Positions 52,794 through 61,592 of a DNA stretch of 64,000 bases are shown piece after piece (within the stretch, counting starts at the first letter, position 1; each line of letters starts with the position of its first letter). The notes beneath the pieces are model-generated. The model was given only the letters and a program-made list of their open reading frames with translations, ran no database searches and was not told the DNA's origin. Location of the stretch: contig JARKUF010000038.1 in the NCBI GenBank assembly GCA_029974015.1, forward strand, positions 99,672-163,671. Direction: 5' to 3'. The DNA comes from Spirochaetota bacterium. Its GTDB lineage: Bacteria > Spirochaetota > UBA4802 > JAGODF01. Position numbers and translations under genes: made by a program.

Positions 52794-54045
52794 TATTCTT
52801 TCCCGCCGGGACGGTAACGACCACTGCCTCCACGGCCCTCTCCGTGGCTTCTTTGATCAGGAAACGGAAACCTTCTATACGAAAGCTTTCACCTCTTTCG
52901 GGGATCCTGCCTAAATGCCAGGTTATAAACCCCGCCAGGGTCTCGAAGCCCTGCTTCTCCATGTGGAAACCGAACTTGTACTGGAAATACTCGATATCGA
53001 TTTCCCCCATGACGAGGAAGCGCCGGTTCTGGAGGGGCCTAATGAGGTCCGACCTGGGATGGTCCCGCGTCTGTATCTCCCCCACGACCTCCTCGACGAT
53101 ATCCTCTGTTGTGACCAGTCCTTCCACGCCGCCAAATTCGTTCACCGCGAAAAGGATCCTCACCCTCCTCTCCTGCATCTCGAGGAAGAGCTCGTCGATC
53201 CGCTTCGTGGAAGGCACAAAGTGGGGCTTCCGCAGCACGTCGTCTATCCGCGTGACGCCCTTCTTTTCGATGATATCGCGGTAATATACATACCCCACAA
53301 TATTGTCGACCCGCCCCTCGTAAACCGGAATACGGCTGAAGCGCGTACTGCCCACGAGCTCCACCAGGCTTTTCAGGGACGCTCCCCTGTCGATGGCGGT
53401 CATGTCGATGGTGGGGGTCATGATCTCCCGCACCGTGATGGTGTGGAGGTTCATGATTTCGTCCACATACTCCTGGTGCTTCTTTCTGATGACCCCCTCG
53501 CTCTTCCCCAGGCTGAAGAGCATTTCGATCTCGTCCCTGAACTTCACCATGCTCCTGTCCCTGTCGCCAATATCCAGGAAGCGCTTCAGGCGGGAAGTCA
53601 CCGCGAGGGACAGGGCCGTCAGGGGATAGAGCAGTTTGTGAAGAACAAGAATTGCCCGGGAGTAGGAAAGGACCATTTCATCGGCATAGTTGCGGGCGAT
53701 CACCTTGGGAAGAATTTCACATGCCACGAGGAAAAACACCGTCTGGACCGCCGTGATGGCCAGGATCCTGGAGTCCGTGAGGACCAGATATTTTGCGGCG
53801 ATGAAAGTGACAAAAGAGGCGGAGGCGATAGTGACGATATTGTTCCCGATGAGGGCCATGCCGATGGTGTTTTCCATGTCCTGTATTATCGTCACGGCCC
53901 TCTTCGCCTTCGCGTTGCCCTGGTCCGCCAGGGCGCGAAGGCGGATAAGGTTCGCGGATATCACCGCCGTCTCCATGGAAGAGAAGAAGAAGGAGAGAAG
54001 AATGAATAAGAAGATGAATGTTTCATAGAGATAGTACATGCGCAC
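52786..54045 (-). CDS. CNNM/CBS-domain membrane protein (CorC/HlyC type), copy B
   Basis: 419 residues. A CNNM domain with four membrane segments (FIFLFILLSFFFSSMETAVI opening, with the family FxxxExA pattern), two CBS domains (VREIMTPTIDMTAIDRG, SRIPVYEGRVDNIVGYVYYRD and VRILFAVNEFGGVEGLVTTEDIVEEVVG) and a C-terminal CorC_HlyC domain. The family is linked to magnesium or other cation export. The start is GTG 54045 or ATG 54039; AAGG lies before both. It follows a paralogue after 2 bases. Confidence 0.88.
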   Translation of the reverse strand: MRMYYLYETFIFLFILLSFFFSSMETAVISANLIRLRALADQGNAKAKRAVTIIQDMENTIGMALIGNNIVTIASASFVTFIAAKYLVLTDSRILAITAVQTVFFLVACEILPKVIARNYADEMVLSYSRAILVLHKLLYPLTALSLAVTSRLKRFLDIGDRDRSMVKFRDEIEMLFSLGKSEGVIRKKHQEYVDEIMNLHTITVREIMTPTIDMTAIDRGASLKSLVELVGSTRFSRIPVYEGRVDNIVGYVYYRDIIEKKGVTRIDDVLRKPHFVPSTKRIDELFLEMQERRVRILFAVNEFGGVEGLVTTEDIVEEVVGEIQTRDHPRSDLIRPLQNRRFLVMGEIDIEYFQYKFGFHMEKQGFETLAGFITWHLGRIPERGESFRIEGFRFLIKEATERAVEAVVVTVPAGKNIS

Positions 54046-54047
54046 TT

Positions 54048-55292
54048 TTACCTTTTCGTAACTTCGACGGTTCCTATTCTGTTCTTCCTTACGGTCCGGA
54101 CCCTTATGATGTGCCGGGCCGTGACGATTTCGTCCCCCTTCCCCGGGAGCCGCTCCAACTTTTCTATGATATACCCCCCCACTGTCTCCGACTCCAGGCT
54201 TTCCAGTGCCTCGCCGAAGGCCACATTGAAATCGTCAATCTGCATGTCCCCGGAGACGACGGCCCTGTCGCCCATGGTTTTCCGCACGCCGGGTTTATAC
54301 ACCTCCTCCCAGGCGTACTCCTTGCCGATGATTTCCGAAATGATGGTGCCCAGGGTCACCACGCCCGCGGTGCCGCCGTACTCGTCCACCACAATTGCGA
54401 TCTGTATCTTTTTTCTGAGGAAATCGGAGAGAAGTTCATCAAGCTTTTTGGTGCCCGGATAGTGGGTAATAGACAGAAGAAAGCGGTCGATGTTCTTCGC
54501 CTTCCGGTATCCCTTCGCGAAGGGCAAAAGCTCCCGGGCATCCAGGACCCCCACGATATTGTCGATATCGCCATCATACACCGGAAGCCTCACCGCACCG
54601 GAAGCCCGAAAAACCTTCATAGCCCCCCGGACCGACGTCCCCAGGGGAAGGAAAACCGCTTTGGTCCTCGGCACCATCACATTCTGCGCTTCCTTACGCG
54701 AAAAGCGAAGGACGTTTTTGATGAAATCCCCCTCTTCCTTATTGAGGACCCCCTCTATCTCCCCGAGTCGCACGGCCATGTCGAGCTCCTCCGGTGTAAC
54801 GGAAACCCTGGCATCGAGGCTTATGTTGAAAAAACCTGAAAGCCTGTCGATGAAAAGGACCAGGAGATGGCGCAGGGGGATGAAGAGGAAATGGAAAAAC
54901 CGAAGGAGGGGAACGGCCCTCCGCGAAATCACAATATTATTGTTGATCGCAACAATTTTGGGCGAGATCTCGCAAAGGATGATGATGACGGGGGTCATCA
55001 CGGCGATCGATATGAAATGTCCGTAGGCCTCCGACACGGAGAGCATGAGCTTGGTAGCGATTGCCGACGATACGAGGTTCACGAAAAGGTTCCCGATAAG
55101 GATGGTGACGAGAATATGCCGGGGCGAACTCATAACCCCGGCGATGTAGTTTTCCCGCGCGCTTTTGGAATGGTGGAATTTGTGGAGGTCGGACTTGCTC
55201 AGGGAAAAGAGGGCCGTTTCGGCGCCGGAAAAGAAGCCCGACAGAACCAGGCAAAAGAAGAGCATCGTATAATCGAGAAAACCGCCGCCCAT
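54048..55292 (-). CDS. CNNM/CBS-domain membrane protein (CorC/HlyC type), copy A
   Basis: 414 residues with the same layout as the next gene: FFCLVLSGFFSGAETALFSL opening, membrane segments, CBS pair (VMVPRTKAVFLPLGTSV, VRLPVYDGDIDNIVGVLDAR, IQIAIVVDEYGGTAGVVTL) and CorC_HlyC domain. The two are diverged tandem paralogues and may form heterodimers. Transcribed after the M23 peptidase gene with 31 bases between. Confidence 0.88.
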   Translation of the reverse strand: MGGGFLDYTMLFFCLVLSGFFSGAETALFSLSKSDLHKFHHSKSARENYIAGVMSSPRHILVTILIGNLFVNLVSSAIATKLMLSVSEAYGHFISIAVMTPVIIILCEISPKIVAINNNIVISRRAVPLLRFFHFLFIPLRHLLVLFIDRLSGFFNISLDARVSVTPEELDMAVRLGEIEGVLNKEEGDFIKNVLRFSRKEAQNVMVPRTKAVFLPLGTSVRGAMKVFRASGAVRLPVYDGDIDNIVGVLDARELLPFAKGYRKAKNIDRFLLSITHYPGTKKLDELLSDFLRKKIQIAIVVDEYGGTAGVVTLGTIISEIIGKEYAWEEVYKPGVRKTMGDRAVVSGDMQIDDFNVAFGEALESLESETVGGYIIEKLERLPGKGDEIVTARHIIRVRTVRKNRIGTVEVTKR

Positions 55293-55323
55293 CGGACCAA
55301 TCGGATATCTTGAGAACTATTCC

Positions 55324-56208
55324 TTACTTGAGATCGAGATTGACCATGAAGGCCAGTTCGCTTTCCATTTTATTGCCCGCGAAGTCGAAGGCGGTGACTT
55401 TAAGCCTGTTTTCCCCTTCGACGTACCTGGCTCCGGCTACCCGGTAATGGCCCTTCTCGTCAAAAAGATCCTCTGCCTCTTTTCCCATGACTGTCAAGAC
55501 GTTTTTCCTGGAACAGATTTCTTTGAATTCCGCATCGAGGACCTTGCGGCCATTGAGCTCCACGGTCAATTTGTACACGCCGAGCCTCTCCCGCCCGGAA
55601 ACCGTGTCGGCAATCTCCAGAAGCAGGGGATAGTGCCGGGTGAGGCGGTAGTTGACCTTGCCCCGGATGGGGACGTATGTGTCGCCGATGCGAAGATAGG
55701 TCCCCTTGTGCACCGGCGGCCGCTCGTCCTTCACGGGGGGGAGAACGGTCAGGGGATTGAGGGACGCGCCCTCCTTCAGTTTAAGAAGCGTAAAATGGAG
55801 ATGGCGGGCCATGGAGTGCCCCGTATTTCCCATAACGCCCAGAACGTCCCCTTGGGCAAAGGCAGTCTTGAAGGACGGATCGTCGTCCAGATGGCCGTAT
55901 ATTCCAAAGAGGCCTTTCCCGTGGTCCACCACCTTGAAGTTGCCCATACCCGGATATCTGTCCAGAGGGAAATGGGCCCTGTTCCAATGGTACACGACCC
56001 TTCCCGATGTGACGGGAAAGATTTTTAAATCCGGCGAAATGACGTCCATCCCGTCGTGGAAATGGTCCCATCGGGACTCGCCGAAGGTTGACGTCACCGT
56101 CGCGTTGTCAACGGGCCACCGGAAGGATGCCGTCGCCAGGGCGAGAATCGCCATGCCTGCGGCGATGGACAGCCCTCCGGGCCTGTTCCCTTCACCTTGT
56201 CTGTTCAT
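55324..56208 (-). CDS. M23 family metallopeptidase (LytM-type)
   Basis: 294 residues. N-terminal hydrophobic segment (LSIAAGMAILALATASF). LytM domain with zinc ligands: HFHDGMDV (His and Asp), and HLHFTLLKLKEG (His). The GNTGHSMARHLHF block is complete, so an active endopeptidase on peptidoglycan cross-links is likely. About 130 residues follow the domain with no recognised fold. ATG 56208 is preceded by AGGAAAG and overlaps the PBP gene end by 17 bases. Confidence 0.88.
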   Translation of the reverse strand: MNRQGEGNRPGGLSIAAGMAILALATASFRWPVDNATVTSTFGESRWDHFHDGMDVISPDLKIFPVTSGRVVYHWNRAHFPLDRYPGMGNFKVVDHGKGLFGIYGHLDDDPSFKTAFAQGDVLGVMGNTGHSMARHLHFTLLKLKEGASLNPLTVLPPVKDERPPVHKGTYLRIGDTYVPIRGKVNYRLTRHYPLLLEIADTVSGRERLGVYKLTVELNGRKVLDAEFKEICSRKNVLTVMGKEAEDLFDEKGHYRVAGARYVEGENRLKVTAFDFAGNKMESELAFMVNLDLK

Positions 56209-58507
56209 CTTTCCTGTCCTCCTCTTCCCGTACCGCCGGGGCCTTGTGGATGTCGCAGTATTCCCCCGGCTCGGTGCCGGCATAGAAGACTTCGTCCTTC
56301 ACGATGTTCTTGCACACTCCCTCGTCCCTGGGCACAAGCCCCGATTCGAGGCAGATGGTCTGGCGAGCCACGCCTTCCTCGGGGACCTTGAAATCGCCCG
56401 GGGACTGGTCTCGGTAAATCTGGGATATGAAATTAATCCATATAGGTGCGGCGATGACCGCCGCCGCCTGGCCCTCTCCAAGGGAGATTGCCCCCTGCTT
56501 GTTGCCTATCCATATGGCGGTTACAAGGTCCGCCGTGTAGCCCACCACCCAGGCGTCGTTGAAGTTCGAAGTGGTGCCTGTTTTCCCGGCGATGGGGAAA
56601 GGAAGGTTTCTCCGCGATACGGTAAAGTGGGCGGTCCCCTCGGGCTGGAAAACTCCTTTCATTATCGACACCATGACCGCGCATGCTATGGGATCGATGA
56701 TCTTTCCATACTGCGCCCGCTTGCGTTCAATCTCCTCCCTGACTTCGTCCTCGTGGTTCCATACCACATTGCCCTGGTAGTCCTTAACGGTTTTTATGCC
56801 ATAGGGTTTCACGTAATCCCCGCCATTGGCAATCACGGAGTGCAGGATACAGCCCTCCAGGGGAGATATTTCATAGGCCCCCAGAGCCAGGGAAAGGGTC
56901 CTGCCGAAACGCTGGTTTAATTCGCCGTCATCAAGGTCGAGGCTTTTTCTTAGAATGTCGAAAATCCGGGAATAGCCGGTCTTGTCGAGGATGCGGACCG
57001 CCACGACATTGAGGGACTTCGCCAGGGCGAAGTGCACCGTCACGTCGCCGTAATAGCGGCCGCCATAGTTTTTCGGGGAATATCCTCCTTCAAAGGTGTC
57101 CCGTTCGTCCTTAAACCTCGTCGAGGGAGTGATATCCCTGGCCTCCAGGGCGGCCACGTAGATGATCGGCTTGAACGACGAACCGGGCTGTCGGCGTATC
57201 TGGGAGACATGGTCGTGCTGGTTTGTCGATGTGAAGCTGTACCCCCCCACATAGGAGATAATTTCCCCCGAGTATGGGTCCATTGCCACCAGGGCCCCCT
57301 GGATGTCCTCAACATCGACCTTCTTCTTTCCGCCATACCGCTTTTTATACACGTCCCTCTGGCGCTTCACCCCGTCCTTGAGGGACTTCAGGGCCACGTC
57401 CTGTTTCTTTCCGTCTATGGTGGTGTACACCTGGAGGCCTCCGCGCTTCACGGCCTCCTCGCCGAACTTCTCCACGAGCACGCGCCGTATCTGCTCGTTG
57501 AAAAATGGCGCCCTGTTTATGCGATACGCGCTGTATATGAAACTCCCGATGAGGGAGCCGGACGCCCTCCCCCGCTCGTTGAAAGTGACGTTCCACTTGG
57601 TGAGGAACCTGCGCATCTGATAATCCGCCCTCGCCTTCTGAAGATACCCGGCATCTATCATTGACTGGAGGATACGGCGAGTTTTTTTGATGGAGTTATC
57701 GAGGTTGGTCAGCGGTGAATAAACCAGGGGATTGGAAATGGCGGCCACCACCATGGCGCACTCAACTTCTCCCAGGGAACTCACGGGCTGCCCGAAGAAC
57801 ATCTTCGCCGTGGCTTCCACGCCATAAGAACCATTGCCGAAGTAAATCAGGTTCAGATACATAAGGAGGATGTCGGCCTTGTCGTACCGCTCTTCAATTT
57901 CCATGGCGCAGAAGGCTTCGTAGATTTTTCGTTTCAGGGTCCGCTCCATGTCGGTAAAAAGGACCTTCGCCAACTGCTGGGTTATGGTGCTCCCTCCCTG
58001 TACGATCCGAAAATTCACAAGGTTCACCAGGAGGGCCCGGAAAATTCCCCGGGGATTGACGCCCCGGTGATTGTAAAATTCACGGTCCTCGCTGGCAATC
58101 ACGGCCTTGATGAGGAACTTCGGGATTTGGCCATAAGGCACAATTTCCCGCTTCTGTTCGAAAAATTCCCCTATGATTTCGTTGTTACGGTCGTAGATAC
58201 GGGTGGGAATGTCCACCGCGTGGGCCGTCACCTCCACGTCCTTCGAGGAGAAGGTCATTCCCCGGCGGATTTCCTCGGTCCTGTCGATGAGGCGCTTGTA
58301 CCGCGCGAGTTTGTGAAGGGCTTCAGAGCGGTCTCCTCGCCAGCTCAGGTATATCACGGATATGTAGGCCGAGAGGAGAAATGCCGCTCCGAGGGGGACA
58401 TAGATGAAGACGATTTTCTTATGGCTTCCTATCCATGAGAATACGCCCTTGAGAAAACCCATGAGGAAGCCTGCCGCCGCCTTGATGTAATGTTTCAGAC
58501 TCTGCAT
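56192..58507 (-). CDS. Class A penicillin-binding protein (PBP1a-like)
   Basis: 771 residues. N-terminal anchor, then a family 51 glycosyltransferase (EDREFYNHRGVNPRGIFRAL, QGGSTITQQLAKVLF) and a transpeptidase with SSFK (PGSSFKPIIY), SLN (AKSLNVVAVR) and KTGT (IAGKTGTTSNFND). It polymerises and cross-links peptidoglycan. Heads an operon with an M23 peptidase and two CNNM proteins, tying wall synthesis to wall cutting. Confidence 0.94.
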   Translation of the reverse strand: MQSLKHYIKAAAGFLMGFLKGVFSWIGSHKKIVFIYVPLGAAFLLSAYISVIYLSWRGDRSEALHKLARYKRLIDRTEEIRRGMTFSSKDVEVTAHAVDIPTRIYDRNNEIIGEFFEQKREIVPYGQIPKFLIKAVIASEDREFYNHRGVNPRGIFRALLVNLVNFRIVQGGSTITQQLAKVLFTDMERTLKRKIYEAFCAMEIEERYDKADILLMYLNLIYFGNGSYGVEATAKMFFGQPVSSLGEVECAMVVAAISNPLVYSPLTNLDNSIKKTRRILQSMIDAGYLQKARADYQMRRFLTKWNVTFNERGRASGSLIGSFIYSAYRINRAPFFNEQIRRVLVEKFGEEAVKRGGLQVYTTIDGKKQDVALKSLKDGVKRQRDVYKKRYGGKKKVDVEDIQGALVAMDPYSGEIISYVGGYSFTSTNQHDHVSQIRRQPGSSFKPIIYVAALEARDITPSTRFKDERDTFEGGYSPKNYGGRYYGDVTVHFALAKSLNVVAVRILDKTGYSRIFDILRKSLDLDDGELNQRFGRTLSLALGAYEISPLEGCILHSVIANGGDYVKPYGIKTVKDYQGNVVWNHEDEVREEIERKRAQYGKIIDPIACAVMVSIMKGVFQPEGTAHFTVSRRNLPFPIAGKTGTTSNFNDAWVVGYTADLVTAIWIGNKQGAISLGEGQAAAVIAAPIWINFISQIYRDQSPGDFKVPEEGVARQTICLESGLVPRDEGVCKNIVKDEVFYAGTEPGEYCDIHKAPAVREEEDRKDEQTR

Positions 58508-58750
58508 TCGGGCTTAATTCCATAAAAACATGAGAAGATATCACCCTTATCTATGGGGAGTAAATTTTTCAATTACTTTTATAATGCGGAAAAAAGATCG
58601 TGGATTTTAGCGCCCCCCAACCCCCCGTATACTGGGGCATTATATATGTGTATACAATATTCTGAGCAGTGGCCACTGATGGGCGGGAGTAACACGGTGG
58701 AATTAATGAAACCGGTATGATGATAGGGGGGCTGGATTAAGTCATACGGA
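58508..58750. other. Gap upstream of the PBP gene, no gene seen
   Basis: Includes GTATAC pairs around 58626-58661 and short C-rich runs. No coding frame with a ribosome site. The promoter of the PBP operon is expected here but was not identified with confidence. Confidence 0.4.
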
Positions 58751-58940
58751 GGGCAATGTCATTCCGGCTGGAGCGTAGCGGAATGCCGGAATCTATTATG
58801 CCTTTGAGTAAAAAGCGAATTTTTAGTGGTTCCCTTATGTGAGAATTTTTCATGAGATTCCTGCATGCGCAGGAATGACAAAGGGCATGCGGCGCGCAAT
58901 GTCATTCCGGCTGGAGCGCAGCGGAATGCTGGAATCCAAT
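58751..58940. repeat. REP-like cluster of three units
   Basis: Two direct copies of a 40-base unit: AATGTCATTCCGGCTGGAGC then AGCGGAATG(C)CGGAATC at 58754-58793 and 58897-58936. Between them is the third, a mini-hairpin GATTCCTGCATGCGCAGGAATGAC-type unit (58855-58880). Such GTCATTCC..GGAATC units are a widespread REP-like type in bacteria. Confidence 0.75.
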
Positions 58941-59028
58941 AAGGAACGGAATTTGAGTATGCTTTGCGGCATGCGTTGCGCGCCACCGCGCAGTTCGTGT
59001 TATGACTCCTTAGAAGCACAGTATTCAT

Positions 59029-59096
59029 GGTTCCCCTCTCTCCGAAGGGGGGTGGTAAAATCTTATTTTAGAGACCGCATTCAACTTTTTTTTGAA
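59029..59096 (+). repeat. Dispersed modular repeat, copy 13 (degenerate)
   Basis: GGTTCCCCTCTCTCCGAAGG, then GGGGTGG and TTTAGAGACCGCATTCAACT, like AGAGACTGCC in copy 4. The GC hairpin is short. Confidence 0.4.
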
Positions 59097-59144
59097 AATA
59101 TCCGGCATCTCGGAAGAAAAAAACAAAAAAATTACAATTAGTCC

Positions 59145-59173
59145 TTGATACTGCGAAATTCCTGTCGTATATT
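59145..59173 (+). promoter_or_regulatory. Sigma-70 promoter of the KamA-family gene
   Basis: TTGATA (59145-59150), 17 bases, TATATT (59168-59173). The coding start is 126 bases downstream, leaving a leader of about 120 bases. Confidence 0.7.
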
Positions 59174-59298
59174 ATAAGAAGGGATGTTTGCCAAATAATG
59201 GCAATCTTTCCACACCGCGCAGTGACATCGGGCGGCCCCATCGTCAGTTTACCGCGTAGACCCAAGATACTTAACTATAATTTCTCTCTGGAGGCGCC

Positions 59299-61071
59299 AT
59301 GAAAAAATGGAGCGGCGAAATGTTTATCAATGAAGCGTGGGAACTGGGAAAAATCCTCGTTTCAAGTAAAGACCGCGAGGAGGTGCGCCGCCGCGTCCTG
59401 GACCATGTAAACCGCCTTCATTTTGAAACTTTCTCAGGGGGCCATGGAGACCTTCATGTGCTGGACCTCATCATCGTACGGGATTGCGCGAGGGCATGGC
59501 GCAGTATTCTCAATCCCCGGAGCGAGCAGATTTCGGGATGGAGCGTCCTCGACGCCCTGATGAAGGCCGCACGCGGAGAAGCCGATCCTGCACTCTCCCC
59601 CGCATTCTGGGCCGATATCATCCACCTCGCCCGGGGAATTGAGGGAAACTTCCACCCGCACAGCGATCAAACTACAGACCTCATCGACGCCGGAGAGGTC
59701 CATGGGAGGGAAGCCGCAAAGCTGCGTTCAAGGGAGTTGGACGAAATCGGCAAATACATGGATGCGCAGATGTCGAGGTACGAAAGCGGCCTAACAAAGG
59801 AAGCGGTGGAGCGCCGGGCAAAGAGAAGAAGGACGATACTGAAGGCCCTCGGAGGAACGGCCCGGGACTGGAAGGACTGGAAGTGGCATGTGAGGCATGT
59901 CGCGAAAAACGCCCGGGGACTTTCGAAAATGGCGAAGCTCAGCGAGGGCGAGAAATCGCGGATACAACGGGCGGAAGCGTCTTCCGTCCCTTTCGGCGTA
60001 ACGCCGTACTACGCCTCCCTTTTCGATGACGATCCGGCCCCGGGACGCGACCGTTCCGTCCGGGCCCAGGTTATCCCTCCGGAGACCTACCTCGACGCGT
60101 TCCACGACAAAACCTCCGACTACATGCTCGAGGCCGATACCTCGCCTGTGGACCTCATCACCCGGAGATACGCGGGGATCCTCATCCTGAAGCCCTACAA
60201 CACCTGCCCCCAGATCTGCGTCTACTGCCAGCGCAACTGGGAAATCGAAAACGCCATGGCCCCCGGCGCCATGGCGACAAAGAAGGACATTGACCGGGCG
60301 ATCGACTGGATACGGGACACACCGGCCATTGGAGAGGTCCTTCTCACCGGCGGGGACCCCATGATCGCTACGGACCCGGTACTCAAGAAAATTTTGGACC
60401 GCCTTGCCGACATTCCCCATGTGAAGCGGATCCGAATCGGCACAAGGACCCCGGTGACCCTTCCCATGCGCTTCACCCCGCAGCTCATGGGGCTTTTGAG
60501 TTCGTACAATGTCCCGGGGTGGAGGGAAATCTGCATTGTGACCCACATCCAGCACCCCTATGAGTTGACCCCGGAGCTCACCGCCGCCACGGCCGGACTT
60601 CTGCGCCGGGGGATAAGGGTGTACAATCAGCTCGTGTACACCTTCTACGTCTCCCGGCGCTTCGAGGCCGCGGTCCTGCGCGGCCTTATCAGGCTCTGCG
60701 GCGTAGACCCCTACTACACCTTTTATCCCAAAGGTAAGGAGGAAACATCCGATTACAGGGTCCCCGTGGCGCGCCTGGTCCAGGAACAGAAGGAGGAAGC
60801 GAGGCTCCTCACCGGCCTCTGCAGAACGGACGAGGCGGTGTTTAATCTCCCCGGACTTGGAAAAAACCATCTAAACGCCTGGCAGCACAGGGACATTGTT
60901 TCCATACGTCCGGACGGGTCCCGCGTCTATGAGTTCCATCCCTGGGAAAAAAAGATCGCGCCCCGGCGGACCTACATTGGCGACGATGTCCCTATTTTAG
61001 ACTACCTTGAGCGCCTGAAAAACATAGGCGAAAACCCCGATGATTACGAAAGCATCTGGTACTATTTTTAG
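59299..61071 (+). CDS. KamA-family radical SAM protein with long N-terminal domain
   Basis: 590 residues. Residues 1-185 have no clear family beyond the KamA extension (helical, e.g. EVRRRVLDHVNRLHFETFSG). The aminomutase-type part follows: DWKDWKWHVRHV (cf. the WxDWxWQ motif), CPQICVYC with Cys303/307/310, EVLLTGGDPM, RIRIGTRTPVTLP, and YYTFYPKGKEETSDYRVP, whose Lys may bind PLP. Related to lysine 2,3-aminomutase; true substrate unknown. CTGGAGG precedes ATG. Downstream are a coiled-coil gene and rnr. Confidence 0.87.
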   Translation: MKKWSGEMFINEAWELGKILVSSKDREEVRRRVLDHVNRLHFETFSGGHGDLHVLDLIIVRDCARAWRSILNPRSEQISGWSVLDALMKAARGEADPALSPAFWADIIHLARGIEGNFHPHSDQTTDLIDAGEVHGREAAKLRSRELDEIGKYMDAQMSRYESGLTKEAVERRAKRRRTILKALGGTARDWKDWKWHVRHVAKNARGLSKMAKLSEGEKSRIQRAEASSVPFGVTPYYASLFDDDPAPGRDRSVRAQVIPPETYLDAFHDKTSDYMLEADTSPVDLITRRYAGILILKPYNTCPQICVYCQRNWEIENAMAPGAMATKKDIDRAIDWIRDTPAIGEVLLTGGDPMIATDPVLKKILDRLADIPHVKRIRIGTRTPVTLPMRFTPQLMGLLSSYNVPGWREICIVTHIQHPYELTPELTAATAGLLRRGIRVYNQLVYTFYVSRRFEAAVLRGLIRLCGVDPYYTFYPKGKEETSDYRVPVARLVQEQKEEARLLTGLCRTDEAVFNLPGLGKNHLNAWQHRDIVSIRPDGSRVYEFHPWEKKIAPRRTYIGDDVPILDYLERLKNIGENPDDYESIWYYF

Positions 61072-61229
61072 CCGCCCCTGTATCCGCAAAATGTATTTGA
61101 CGAATACTTCGCGTCCCATTACGGTACTTTAAGTCAAATAGTGAAAGGCAGTTATCGGCGGGGAGGATGAAACCGGGGCGCAGAGAAAAGGGCAGCATCG
61201 GCGATACGATCACTTCAAAGGAGCATACC

Positions 61230-61592
61230 ATGAGTTTTTTTAAAGAAGCGGGCGATTCTCTTCTTCACTACACCGAGATAATCGTCAACAAAACCGAAAT
61301 GTACGCCAAGATCGGGAAGATCACCCTGGACATCAAGAGGATCGAAACCCAGATCCAGAAAACCCAGAGGGAGATGGGGGAATACGTCTATACGAAGTTC
61401 AAGGACGGCGCGCCGTCCCTGGGAAGCGATGACGAATTCATCGCGCAAAAATGCGGGGCCATCGATGAGCAACATGAATTGATAGCCCGGAAACGCCGGG
61501 AGATAGAAGATGTCCGCAAAGCCGGCCAGGGCCAGGAAGCCGAAAGTACCGGTGAGGGAGGCGAATCCGGCACAGAAAGCGGCGAGCCATGA
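61230..61592 (+). CDS. Small coiled-coil protein
   Basis: 120 residues from ATG 61230 (AAAGGAGC 5 bases upstream). Residues 5-60 and 75-100 are helical coiled coils (EIIVNKTEMYAKIGKITLDI, IDEQHELIARKRREIEDVRK); the tail is Gly/Glu-rich (EAESTGEGGESGTESGEP). No cysteine pair or signal. Similar small proteins with a zinc ribbon exist, but none is seen here. The stop overlaps the rnr start by 4 bases (ATGA). Confidence 0.72.
   Translation: MSFFKEAGDSLLHYTEIIVNKTEMYAKIGKITLDIKRIETQIQKTQREMGEYVYTKFKDGAPSLGSDDEFIAQKCGAIDEQHELIARKRREIEDVRKAGQGQEAESTGEGGESGTESGEP

Noticed and set aside
58839-59141. 100-codon open frame in the repeat-rich gap
   Set aside because: It is made largely of REP-like units and has no ribosome site.
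59791-60870. 359-codon open frame on the minus strand inside the KamA gene
   Set aside because: A shadow frame in GC-rich coding DNA; the plus strand has unambiguous radical SAM motifs.
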